DNA from: Piscirickettsiaceae bacterium
GTDB taxonomy: Bacteria; Pseudomonadota; Gammaproteobacteria; Thiomicrospirales; Thiomicrospiraceae
DNA: 6,127 bases
Reading direction: 5' to 3'
NCBI GenBank assembly: GCA_021767305.1
Contig: JAASTL010000070.1
Coordinates: forward strand, 1 to 6,127
The notes beneath the pieces were generated by a model. That model did no database searches. It was not told the DNA's origin and saw only the letters and a program-made list of their open reading frames with translations. Position numbers and translations under genes: made by a program. Numbering within the stretch: the first letter of the stretch is position 1; the number at the start of each line of letters is the position of its first letter. Of the stretch, positions 1-5,580 are shown one piece after another.

Positions 1-662
1 ACATCTTGCTGTTTAAAACCATCATCTTCAAAATTGTCGGCGGTTTTATTGAGGGGTCTTACACTGCTGAAACCGTCGGTATCGACGCTAGCAAAATCAA
101 TGGCGAAATCAACTTGTTCATTAGCTGCGCCAAGATTGGTTGCCAATTTCAAAAAGTTATCCGAACCTCGTTCAATATTAAACTGAGCGCGTGATTGACC
201 TTTTAAGGTGATGATATTAATAACACCGCCAGAGGCATTGGCACCCCAAACACCCGATTGCGGCCCTTTGAGGATTTCAATACGTTCAACATTATCGAGT
301 TGAATATTGGCCACATTCGCGCCAATACCCGCTGGATCAGTCTGTTCAACACCATCTATTAAAATCAGTACTTGATTGGCAGAGGATGAAGCACCGCGAA
401 TAAAAATTGAGCTGGTTTTACCTAGACCGCCTGTGGTTTTAATCGTGATGCTAGGCTGAGTTCTCAGCGCATCTGTCAACGATTGATAACCTTTTTGTAA
501 AATTTCGTCACGATAAATGACACTCAGAGAAGAGGTAACGGTACTTAGGGTTTGTGAGGTGTTGTTGGCACTGACCACAATATTGTCGAGTTCATCTGCG
601 TGTACGCAACTGATGCTAGAACTGGCGCAAATGATGGCGAGTGTTAGTTTAGAAAATTTCAT
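1..662 (-). CDS. btuB: TonB-dependent vitamin B12 receptor, BtuB-like (N-terminal 220 residues, gene runs off left edge)
   Basis: This is the N-terminal part of an outer-membrane, TonB-dependent receptor that most likely imports cobalamin into the periplasm. The visible protein starts with a signal peptide (Lys-rich start, hydrophobic core, likely cleavage after residue 22, ...CVHA|DEL). A TonB-box-like segment DNIVVSA follows (residues 26-32), then a plug domain with the family signatures SIFIRG (85-90), VLILIDGVE (98-106), VERIEILKGPQSGVWG (125-140) and GGVINIIT (145-152). The barrel begins near residue 155 and lies outside the window. The ATG at 660-662 is preceded by an AAGGA Shine-Dalgarno sequence 5 nt away. 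The plug resembles BtuB, and the cobalamin riboswitch upstream makes B12 the best substrate call. A related corrinoid receptor is the main alternative. What is seen: signal peptide, TonB box, plug motifs. What is inferred: the exact ligand. Confidence 0.86.
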   Translation of the reverse strand, partial: MKFSKLTLAIICASSSISCVHADELDNIVVSANNTSQTLSTVTSSLSVIYRDEILQKGYQSLTDALRTQPSITIKTTGGLGKTSSIFIRGASSSANQVLILIDGVEQTDPAGIGANVANIQLDNVERIEILKGPQSGVWGANASGGVINIITLKGQSRAQFNIERGSDNFLKLATNLGAANEQVDFAIDFASVDTDGFSSVRPLNKTADNFEDDGFKQQD

Positions 663-668
663 GATATT

Positions 669-709
669 CCTTCAATTCATTGAATAAAGTTTCAAGTAAT
701 GAACGAAGG
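669..709 (-). promoter_or_regulatory. Shine-Dalgarno-sequestering hairpin of the btuB leader
   Basis: On the minus strand the segment 709-698 (CCTTCGTTCATT) pairs with 681-669 (AATGAATTGAAGG). The stem has 5 bp plus 6 bp, a small G/UU internal loop and a 16-nt terminal loop. The 3' arm contains the GAAGG Shine-Dalgarno core, which ends 6 nt before the btuB ATG. The structure would therefore block translation initiation. It is a natural OFF state for the riboswitch upstream. The pairing is read directly from the sequence; the regulatory role is inferred from position and from the common translational control of cobalamin riboswitches. Confidence 0.6.
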
Positions 710-828
710 CAAACGGTTAAACACAAGTAAAACAATGGTGTTACTTGGTTTAAATAGATAAATTACTTTGACACCTTAAGCAAAACTTTGTCAGTAAAGT
801 TTTTGTAAAGCGTGTATTTGGCTTATCT

Positions 829-850
829 CCGCATTGCCCACCGCAATCGG
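829..850 (-). promoter_or_regulatory. Putative P13/L13 kissing hairpin of the cobalamin riboswitch
   Basis: Read on the minus strand, CCG-ATTGC, loop GGTGG, GCAAT-(bulged G)-CGG forms an 8-bp hairpin with a 5-nt loop. The loop can pair with the CCACTG motif of the aptamer (962-967): four Watson-Crick pairs and one G-U, or six pairs if the closing C is used. Cobalamin riboswitches are known to use a loop-loop contact between the aptamer (L5) and a hairpin in the expression platform (L13). Position and complementarity fit that role. No T-run follows, so it is not an intrinsic terminator. Confidence 0.5.
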
Positions 851-886
851 GGTTAGATGTAGTTGATAACAAAGTTAACTCCATCT

Positions 887-1099
887 TTCCAAAGGCCGGT
901 ATCCGGGCTTAAGAGCAGTTTCTTTGCACCTTCCCGATATGGCTGCTTGCACATACCAAATCAGTGGTTGGAGGATAAACCAACAAAGTTTTCTCTATTA
1001 CCGTTGCGGGGGCAGCGCTAGAATTGAATATGCATTCGCACTAGTCTTCCCGTTTAACATTTGATTGTTTTAAGCACAACAATCAATGCACCTTTGGAA
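887..1099 (-). promoter_or_regulatory. Cobalamin (B12) riboswitch aptamer upstream of btuB
   Basis: The minus strand contains the conserved cobalamin aptamer elements in order: AAGGTGC (1095-1089), GGGAAG followed by GTGCGAATGC, CGCTGCCCCCGCAAC with GGTAAT, CCACTG (967-962), CGGGAAGG, and the B12 box AAGCCCGGATACCGGCC (910-894). A perfect 9-bp closing helix P1 joins TTCCAAAGG (1099-1091) to CCTTTGGAA (895-887), which fixes both boundaries. The expected ligand is adenosylcobalamin or another cobalamin; the subclass is not certain. Its binding should repress the receptor gene below. The aptamer begins almost exactly at the predicted transcription start. About 224 nt separate its end from the btuB start codon, a long expression platform. 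Confidence 0.95.
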
Positions 1100-1105
1100 G
1101 CGCGC

Positions 1106-1134
1106 ATATTACCAATAATCGGCTTTATGCGCAA
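1106..1134 (-). promoter_or_regulatory. sigma70-type promoter of the riboswitch-btuB transcript
   Basis: On the minus strand a -35 box TTGCGC (1134-1129) and a -10 box TAATAT (1111-1106) are separated by exactly 17 nt. The predicted start, about 7 nt downstream near 1099, coincides with the first base of the riboswitch P1 helix, which independently supports the call. The promoter lies 48 nt past the stop of the DUF3581 gene on the same strand, so btuB has its own transcription unit. A weak A/T-only inverted repeat at 1142-1156 lies between them and is not a convincing terminator. Confidence 0.75.
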
Positions 1135-1182
1135 AACTAATAAAAGTTATACTTTTGAATAAAAGGGTAATTTGAATTGGGT

Positions 1183-1890
1183 TTATGAAAAATAAGCGGA
1201 TTTTTCGTTTTCGTAAGTTTCAATGAGTGCATCAATAGCATTCTGGTCATAATCTCTTAAGCCGCTTAGCAGCATGGTTTTATAACCGCTACCTACTTTT
1301 GTCTCATCATCAAGAATGTCAAAGTTTAAGGTTACAGTGCCGCGTTTACCGTTCACCTCTAACTGTGAGCTCGAAAACTCTAGTACAGGCTGGGTTAAAT
1401 CCATGGTCTCAAATTCGAAGCCCATGCTTTCATACATGACCATTGGGCGCGCAGGGTTAATCATCATCTGATTTTCTTGCATAAGAGGTACTAAAAGGTG
1501 GGGGAAACTGTGCCCAGAAAAGGCGACATAAGACTTAATAAAGCTCTCTATCACGCTTGAATTTTCGCTGATTTCACCATTGGCGGAGATTTCAATACAG
1601 GTCTTGTCGTTTCCATCTTTGATTTCCATCTCATTTTCAGGACTTACTGGAAAAATGATTTGGCTCTCTTTGCCCAACATACCGGTAAATTTAAATGCCA
1701 TGTTTTGTCTTAGACCAAGACGGTTTAGTGTCAAAGAAAAAAGCAGATCACCCGGAATTAAAAAGCGCTTGTTATCTGGATTATGTAGCGGGTTAAAGTC
1801 ATCACAGACTTGTTTTGCAAACTGGCTTGCCTGATCAGGCGTAATACAAATAATTTGGTCGTTTGCGGTATGAAAAGCGTCTAAAAACAT
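1183..1890 (-). CDS. DUF3581 family protein with a MaoC/hotdog-like DxNPxH motif (235 aa)
   Basis: I recognise this as a DUF3581 protein, a gammaproteobacterial family without an assigned function. The family hallmarks are an MFLDAF start, the stretch ITPDQASQFAK (16-26), DDFNPLHNPDNKRFLIPGDLLF (30-51) and a C-terminal GKRGTVTLNFDIL (181-193). The segment D31-F-N-P-L-H36 followed by IPGDLL resembles the GDxNPxH...HG signature of MaoC-type (R)-enoyl-CoA hydratases, which suggests a hotdog fold; this is inference. There is no signal peptide or membrane segment, so it is probably cytosolic. I chose the ATG at 1888-1890 because it has an AAGAG ribosome-binding sequence at suitable spacing and matches the family start; a TTG eight codons upstream would add only ISTKRDT-type residues. 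The 163-residue gene lies 105 nt upstream on the same strand, and a weak promoter sits in that gap. Confidence 0.82.
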   Translation of the reverse strand: MFLDAFHTANDQIICITPDQASQFAKQVCDDFNPLHNPDNKRFLIPGDLLFSLTLNRLGLRQNMAFKFTGMLGKESQIIFPVSPENEMEIKDGNDKTCIEISANGEISENSSVIESFIKSYVAFSGHSFPHLLVPLMQENQMMINPARPMVMYESMGFEFETMDLTQPVLEFSSSQLEVNGKRGTVTLNFDILDDETKVGSGYKTMLLSGLRDYDQNAIDALIETYENEKSAYFS

Positions 1891-1925
1891 GGTGTCTCTT
1901 TTGGTGGAAATCAAATAAAGCGCAA

Positions 1926-1954
1926 ATCATACTTAAATTATTGAAAATAATCGA
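1926..1954 (-). promoter_or_regulatory. possible promoter of the DUF3581 gene
   Basis: On the minus strand TATGAT (1931-1926, five of six consensus bases) is preceded after 17 nt by TCGATT (1954-1949), a weak -35. It lies about 36 nt upstream of the DUF3581 start codon in A/T-rich DNA, between two same-strand genes. The DUF3581 gene may therefore be transcribed independently of the gene upstream. A/T-rich sequence gives chance matches easily, so confidence is limited. Confidence 0.35.
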
Positions 1955-1995
1955 GTTTAAAGACAAATTTATTGGATCTTGTATTTAATGGTCTT

Positions 1996-2487
1996 TCATT
2001 CAATTTTTAGTTGATCTAGTAAAATCTGAAATTTAGGCGGTACTTTAAAGACTTCAACGCTTTCTCTTGGCCAAGCCATGCCTATACCGATTACTTTTTC
2101 AGGAGCGATTAACATGGCTCTTATGACGGTTTGCGGGCCAAATTTACGGTTATTAAAGAAGTAGCTACTGCACTCAAATGCGAGTCCAGAAATGCTTAAA
2201 TTGAATTCGCCATCTTTAGCGCATTCATTGTCTAAATTGAACATACGGGCAAAAAATTCTGCTTCAGCAAATTCGTAGTTATATTCCAAGTTAGAATCTT
2301 TAAGGCTTAAATCCAATGAGAAAGAAGCGCCGTCTTTTTCAGAGAAAATACCAAATAAACAGCCTTGTTGGTTGTCATGACCATCATTCACTAAGCGCCA
2401 GGCATTTTCATTAAAACGGATACTTATTTGATGAAATTTTGATTGCCATTTTCCGTGATATAACGCTTCGTTGATTGGGTTTTGCAA
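1996..2487 (-). CDS. hypothetical protein, 163 aa, TTG start
   Basis: I do not recognise this protein. It is soluble in appearance, with no signal peptide, membrane segment or repeat. It alternates short polar and hydrophobic stretches typical of an alpha/beta fold: FSLDLSLKD (56-64), an acidic helix-like EFAEAEFFARMF (72-83), FNLSISGLAFEC (95-106), VIRAMLIAPEKVIGIGMAWP (121-140) and a C-terminal helix FQILLDQL (153-160). The order of a polar N-terminal strand region, a middle helix and a late strand pair followed by a helix loosely recalls PsbP/Mog1/DcrB-type small domains, but that is only an impression. The frame is open for its full length and runs on the same strand as the DUF3581 gene 105 nt downstream. 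It diverges from the small exported protein gene to its right. No enzyme motif is visible. Confidence 0.7.
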   Translation of the reverse strand: MQNPINEALYHGKWQSKFHQISIRFNENAWRLVNDGHDNQQGCLFGIFSEKDGASFSLDLSLKDSNLEYNYEFAEAEFFARMFNLDNECAKDGEFNLSISGLAFECSSYFFNNRKFGPQTVIRAMLIAPEKVIGIGMAWPRESVEVFKVPPKFQILLDQLKIE

Positions 2488-2490
2488 TGT

Positions 2491-2497
2491 CTTTCCT
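2491..2497 (-). promoter_or_regulatory. ribosome-binding site that selects the TTG start at 2487
   Basis: On the minus strand AGGAAAG lies just upstream of TTG CAA AAC, with the AGGA core about 6 nt from the start codon. The next in-frame ATG is at codon 82, far inside the reading frame. The Shine-Dalgarno match is therefore the reason for accepting a TTG start for the 163-residue protein. Confidence 0.55.
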
Positions 2498-2585
2498 ATG
2501 TTGTGTTTGCATTTCAGGGAATGCTTATGGTTCTGAAAAAGGAGGGTAATTCTTGTAAAATGAGTAGTCGACTAAGTAAGTCTTT

Positions 2586-2600
2586 TCCAATTTAATTGGA
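2586..2600 (+). promoter_or_regulatory. perfect palindrome overlapping the ribosome-binding site of the ComEA-like gene
   Basis: TCCAATT-T-AATTGGA is a perfect inverted repeat with 7-nt arms. Its right arm contains the first bases of the GGAGG Shine-Dalgarno sequence (2598-2602). Folded as RNA it could give a short stem (TCCAA/TTGGA, 5-nt loop) over the ribosome-binding site; as DNA it could be an operator. It is short and A/T-rich, so either role is tentative. Confidence 0.3.
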
Positions 2601-2610
2601 GGTAAAGACC

Positions 2611-2940
2611 ATGTCAAGATTCTATAAAAAACAACTCGCTTTTAAACCATTTTTTAGGCTGATTTTCCTTTTTTTGGGTTTGCTCGTTTTATCTACACGC
2701 CTCTATGCGTCGCCTGTTAATGTCAATATTGCGGCAGCACAAGATGTTGCCGAAGCGCTCGATGGAGTGGATATTTATCTCGCAGAATTGATTGTAATGC
2801 AGTGTGAAATTCAGACCTGTGATTCGCCAGAAGATATCAGGCATTTACGTGGGCTAACCTCACAATTGTATGACAAGATTAAAGTGGATTTAAGGTTTGA
2901 AATCATGCACCGTGGGATGGATTTGGATGATGATTGTTAA
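2611..2940 (+). CDS. small exported protein with a degenerate ComEA-like helix-hairpin-helix region (109 aa)
   Basis: The protein begins with a strongly basic then hydrophobic signal sequence (residues 1-34, core LIFLFLGLLVL, likely cleavage near LYA-S). PVNVNIAAAQDVAEALDGV (35-53) follows, matching the opening of ComEA-type DNA-binding domains (PVNINTA...AEAL.GVG). The second half, IV...CDSPEDIRHLRGLT (61-83), aligns with the second hairpin. The glycine-rich hairpin tips GVG and GIG are changed to GVD and GLT, and cysteines occur at 65, 70 and 109. ComEA family members bind DNA in the periplasm during uptake; whether this degenerate copy does is doubtful. The start is the ATG at 2611, with GGAGG 8 nt upstream, in preference to a TTG five codons earlier. 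The acidic C-terminus (DLDDDC) is unusual. Confidence 0.72.
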   Translation: MSRFYKKQLAFKPFFRLIFLFLGLLVLSTRLYASPVNVNIAAAQDVAEALDGVDIYLAELIVMQCEIQTCDSPEDIRHLRGLTSQLYDKIKVDLRFEIMHRGMDLDDDC

Positions 2941-2952
2941 CTTGCGCAAGTT
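2939..2952. terminator. possible weak terminator hairpin between convergent genes
   Basis: AACTTGC/GCAAGTT is a perfect 14-nt palindrome that begins inside the stop codon of the ComEA-like gene. It is followed on the plus strand by the T-rich TTATTCGGTTTGG. It sits where a terminator is expected between converging genes, but the stem is short and the T-run is interrupted. Confidence 0.3.
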
Positions 2953-2993
2953 TATTCGGTTTGGTTTTACAAAATTTTTGCTTCCACCTGTGC

Positions 2994-3582
2994 TTAAACT
3001 TTAGCAGCTGCCTTGCGTATTTGTTGCAACCACTCCTGTCGTTGGCTGTCGGTTAAGTTATCTATTGAACCAATCAAGGTTTGCTGCACAGGGGAGATAC
3101 CGCAGAATTTGAGGATATTGCGTTTTAAACTTCTCAAACTGTGTGACAAGTAAAACCATTTATAGATAAATGCCGGCATCACCCATGGTGATAATCACAT
3201 GAGCGCTTCGTCCAGTGAGCATCTTTTGCGGAAATTGGTTGCGATTTCCTGTGCTTAGTGCAAAGCCGGGGCGAAAAGTTTGTTCTAAAAATGCTTTTAA
3301 TATGGCGGGCATCGTACCTAACCATAGTGGATAGATAATAACCAAGTGATTTGCCCAGAGAATATCATCCTGTGCCTGTTTGATATCTTCGCTAATGACA
3401 CCGTTTTGATACTCATCTTCATTATGAAGAAACTTAAATTCTAAATGTGCAACTTGAATTAAACGCACTTCATGTCCGGCATCCACAGCTGCTTCTTGAT
3501 AGGCATTGGCGAGCGCATGGTTGAAATGAACCGCTTGAGGGTCAGGGTGACCTTGAATAATGGTGATTTTCTGTTTAGTCAT
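2994..3582 (-). pseudogene. NAD(P)H-dependent oxidoreductase, flavodoxin-like fold (MdaB/KefF/NQO1 type), frameshifted
   Basis: The first frame (3582 to 3160) encodes 140 residues. IIQGHPDP (8-15) is the FMN/phosphate-binding loop region, VIIYPLWLGTMPAILKAFLEQTFRPGFA (81-108) is the flavin-site signature of this family, and HVIITMG (128-134) follows. The frame then runs into a stop after DAGIYL. The sequence expected next, MPAFIYKWFYLSHSLRSLKRNILKFCGI, is intact in another frame (3179 to 2994), ending ...RKAAAKV. Joining the two at 3180 gives a continuous protein of about 195 residues, the normal length. Intact members reduce quinones or similar acceptors with NAD(P)H via FMN in the cytosol. 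One surplus base in the GGGTGATG context explains the break. Both halves look well conserved, so the lesion is recent or is a sequencing error. The ATG is preceded by AAGAG about 10 nt upstream. Confidence 0.85.
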
Positions 3583-3700
3583 AGCACAATACTCTTACAG
3601 TAAGGTTTTCAAGTTTCTACAAGTAAACTAGCTTAACCAGCCTATAGCAAACGCAAGCCTTTGAAATACTATTAAATGGACACTTGAATTAAATATATAC

Positions 3701-3719
3701 CGCTTTTAAATCAAAAGCG
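3701..3719. repeat. isolated inverted repeat in the oxidoreductase-glnS intergenic region
   Basis: CGCTTTT and AAAAGCG form a perfect 7-bp inverted repeat around a 5-nt spacer. No T-run follows on either strand, so it is not a standard terminator. It lies about 119 nt upstream of the oxidoreductase start and 100 nt upstream of the glnS -10 box. It could be an operator between the divergent genes. Apart from this and the glnS promoter, I see nothing defined in the A/T-rich stretch 3583-3879. Confidence 0.35.
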
Positions 3720-3816
3720 ATTAATAAGTTGACTTGTATTGAGGTTGCTGCCGTTTAAACAGAGCTGAAAACCTTAGTTAGAGAGTGATTTCCTTAGCAA
3801 AGCACATCCTAATTAA

Positions 3817-3825
3817 TGCTATAAT
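3817..3825 (+). promoter_or_regulatory. extended -10 promoter of glnS with a G/C-rich discriminator
   Basis: TGCTATAAT combines the extended -10 TG with a consensus TATAAT (3820-3825). No good -35 hexamer is found at 16-18 nt. The discriminator CAGCGCC (3826-3832) is G/C-rich, a feature known from promoters repressed by ppGpp, and the predicted start is near 3833. This gives a leader of about 47 nt ahead of glnS. Control of a translation-apparatus gene by the stringent response would be reasonable but is inferred. Confidence 0.75.
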
Positions 3826-3879
3826 CAGCGCCATTATTTTTCCAAATTACAACTCTATTTTTACAGGTTTAAAAAGTCG

Positions 3880-5553
3880 ATGAGCAATAAAGGCGCAGTA
3901 GAACGTCCAATCAATTTTATTCGTAATATCATTAACGATGATTTAGAAAATCAACGTCACACTGAAGTTCATACGCGTTTTCCGCCGGAACCAAACGGCT
4001 ATTTGCATATTGGGCATGCTAAATCGATTTGTCTAAATTTTGGTTTGGCTGAAGATTACCAAGGCAAATGCAATTTACGCTTTGATGATACTAACCCTGC
4101 AAAAGAAGACTTGGAATATGTTGAGTCCATTAAGCAAGATGTGCAATGGCTGGGATTTAATTGGGCGGGAGATATTTGTTATTCATCCAATTATTTTGAA
4201 CAGTTTTATAACTATGCAGTTGAGCTTATTAATAAAGGCTTAGCTTATGTCTGTTTCTTGAATGCGGAAGAAACACGTGAATACCGCGGTAACTTAAAAG
4301 AACCAGGTAAAAATAGCCCATATCGCGACACTTCACCAGCAGAAAACTTAGCGCTTTTTGCCAAAATGCGTAATGGTGAATTTAAAGAGGGTGAGTGTGT
4401 GTTGCGCGCTAAGATTGATATGGCATCTTCTTTTATGTGTATGCGTGATCCGACTTTGTACCGTGTTAAATTTGCACACCACCATCAGACTGGTGATGCC
4501 TGGTGCATTTACCCAATGTACGACTTTGCCCATTGCATTTCGGATGCGATTGAAGGCATTACCCACTCTTTGTGTACCTTGGAGTTCCAAGACAATCGCC
4601 GTTTATATGATTGGGTGCTAGATAATTTAGACGATTTCAATAAACCGGATCGGCCACATCAGTACGAGTTCTCACGTTTAAATCTTGAATATACGGTGAT
4701 GTCTAAACGTAAGCTGCATCAGTTGGTGGATGATAAATTGGTTGAAGGTTGGAATGACCCACGCATGCCGACCATTTCAGGTATGCGCCGTCGAGGTTAT
4801 ACGCCAGCTTCATTAAGAGATTTTGCTGAACGTATTGGTATCTCGAAAGTCGACTCAATGACTGAAATGGGTATTTTAGAAGCCGCTGTACGTGATGACC
4901 TAAATGTGGTGGCACCGCGTAGCATGGCGGTGATTAATCCACTTAAAGTGATTATCGAGAATTATCCAGAAGGCGAAGTAGAAGCGCTGCAAGCACCGAT
5001 TCACCCACAAAATGAAGCCATGGGTAAACGTGAAATTTTCTTTAGTCGCGAGCTCTATATCGATCAAGACGATTTTGTGGAAACCGCTCCTAATGGTAAA
5101 TACAAACGTTTAGCGGTAGATAAAGAAGTGCGCTTAAGAAATGCCTATGTCATCAAAGCCGAGCGTTTTGAAACTGATGCCGAAGGCAATTTCACCACAG
5201 TTTATTGCACCTATGATCCAGAGACCTTAGGTAAAAACCCGGCAGATGGTCGAAAAGTGAAAGGGGTGATTCACTTTGTTGAAGCCACTAAAGCTTTACC
5301 TGCGGAATTCAGACTTTATGATCGCCTGTTTACAGTTGAGAACCCAGCTAAAGAGGCTGATTTTGAAGCAGTCATAAATTCAGAATCATTGATTGTTAAA
5401 CACGGCTTTGTAGAACCTAATATGCAAAACTCTGCTGCTGAGTTAGCTTATCAATTTGAACGTGAAGGTTATTTCTGCCGTGATAATCAAGCCGGTGAGG
5501 CGCAAATCTACAATCGCACGGTTGGATTGCGTGATACTTGGTCGCAAAAATAA
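3880..5553 (+). CDS. glnS: glutaminyl-tRNA synthetase (GlnRS)
   Basis: This cytosolic class I aminoacyl-tRNA synthetase charges tRNA-Gln with glutamine using ATP. The 557 residues match the E. coli enzyme (554). The Rossmann-fold catalytic domain carries the HIGH motif in [12 protein letters not shown] (35-46) and the KMSKS-type loop as VMSKRK (273-278). Further family blocks are NLRFDDTNP (65-73), [17 protein letters not shown] (134-150), LRAKIDMAS (175-183), [35 protein letters not shown] (211-245) and [17 protein letters not shown] (293-309). The C-terminal beta-barrel anticodon-binding region follows, with [19 protein letters not shown] sequence (414-428), [14 protein letters not shown] and the terminal [10 protein letters not shown] (545-554). 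No key motif is missing. The ATG start matches the family, although the Shine-Dalgarno match (AGG, about 12 nt upstream) is weak. A DUF3010 gene follows after 27 nt, probably cotranscribed. Confidence 0.98.
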   Translation: MSNKGAVERPINFIRNIINDDLENQRHTEVHTRFPPEPNGYLHIGHAKSICLNFGLAEDYQGKCNLRFDDTNPAKEDLEYVESIKQDVQWLGFNWAGDICYSSNYFEQFYNYAVELINKGLAYVCFLNAEETREYRGNLKEPGKNSPYRDTSPAENLALFAKMRNGEFKEGECVLRAKIDMASSFMCMRDPTLYRVKFAHHHQTGDAWCIYPMYDFAHCISDAIEGITHSLCTLEFQDNRRLYDWVLDNLDDFNKPDRPHQYEFSRLNLEYTVMSKRKLHQLVDDKLVEGWNDPRMPTISGMRRRGYTPASLRDFAERIGISKVDSMTEMGILEAAVRDDLNVVAPRSMAVINPLKVIIENYPEGEVEALQAPIHPQNEAMGKREIFFSRELYIDQDDFVETAPNGKYKRLAVDKEVRLRNAYVIKAERFETDAEGNFTTVYCTYDPETLGKNPADGRKVKGVIHFVEATKALPAEFRLYDRLFTVENPAKEADFEAVINSESLIVKHGFVEPNMQNSAAELAYQFEREGYFCRDNQAGEAQIYNRTVGLRDTWSQK

Positions 5554-5580
5554 ATTATTTGATAAAAGGCGTAAGCAACT

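Noticed and set aside
782..803. Inverted repeat AAAACTTT-N6-AAAGTTTT in the btuB leader.
   Set aside because: The stem is almost entirely A-T and has no T-run on the minus strand, so it does not qualify as a terminator. It may be a minor leader structure only.
750..884. A 44-codon minus-strand frame inside the btuB leader (starts MELTLLSTT, contains four Cys) beginning 2 nt after the riboswitch P1 helix.
   Set aside because: Its only Shine-Dalgarno candidate (GGA) lies inside P1 and too close to the ATG. The Cys/Gly-rich part is encoded by the proposed P13 hairpin, so RNA structure explains the sequence better than protein conservation. Ribosome profiling or conservation of the frame would be needed to revive it.
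1142..1156. AAAAGT-TAT-ACTTTT downstream of the DUF3581 gene as an intrinsic terminator.
   Set aside because: The stem contains a single G-C pair and a 3-nt loop, too weak to terminate transcription.
2560..2595. An 11-codon frame (MSSRLSKSFPI) ending just before the ribosome-binding site of the ComEA-like gene, as a leader peptide.
   Set aside because: The nearest Shine-Dalgarno (GGAGG at 2541-2545) is 14 nt away, too far. There is no run of regulatory codons and no attenuator hairpin.
2994..3182. A separate 62-residue protein starting at GTG 3182.
   Set aside because: Its sequence is the missing C-terminal third of the oxidoreductase and has no ribosome-binding site of its own, so it is treated as part of the frameshifted gene.
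3160..3190. Programmed ribosomal frameshifting as an explanation of the oxidoreductase break.
   Set aside because: No slippery sequence, internal Shine-Dalgarno stimulator or downstream pseudoknot is visible, and the family does not use frameshifting as far as I know.
4348..4915. Several open frames of 60-90 codons on both strands within glnS.
   Set aside because: They overlap the fully conserved GlnRS reading frame, show no recognisable protein features and are shadows of its codon composition.
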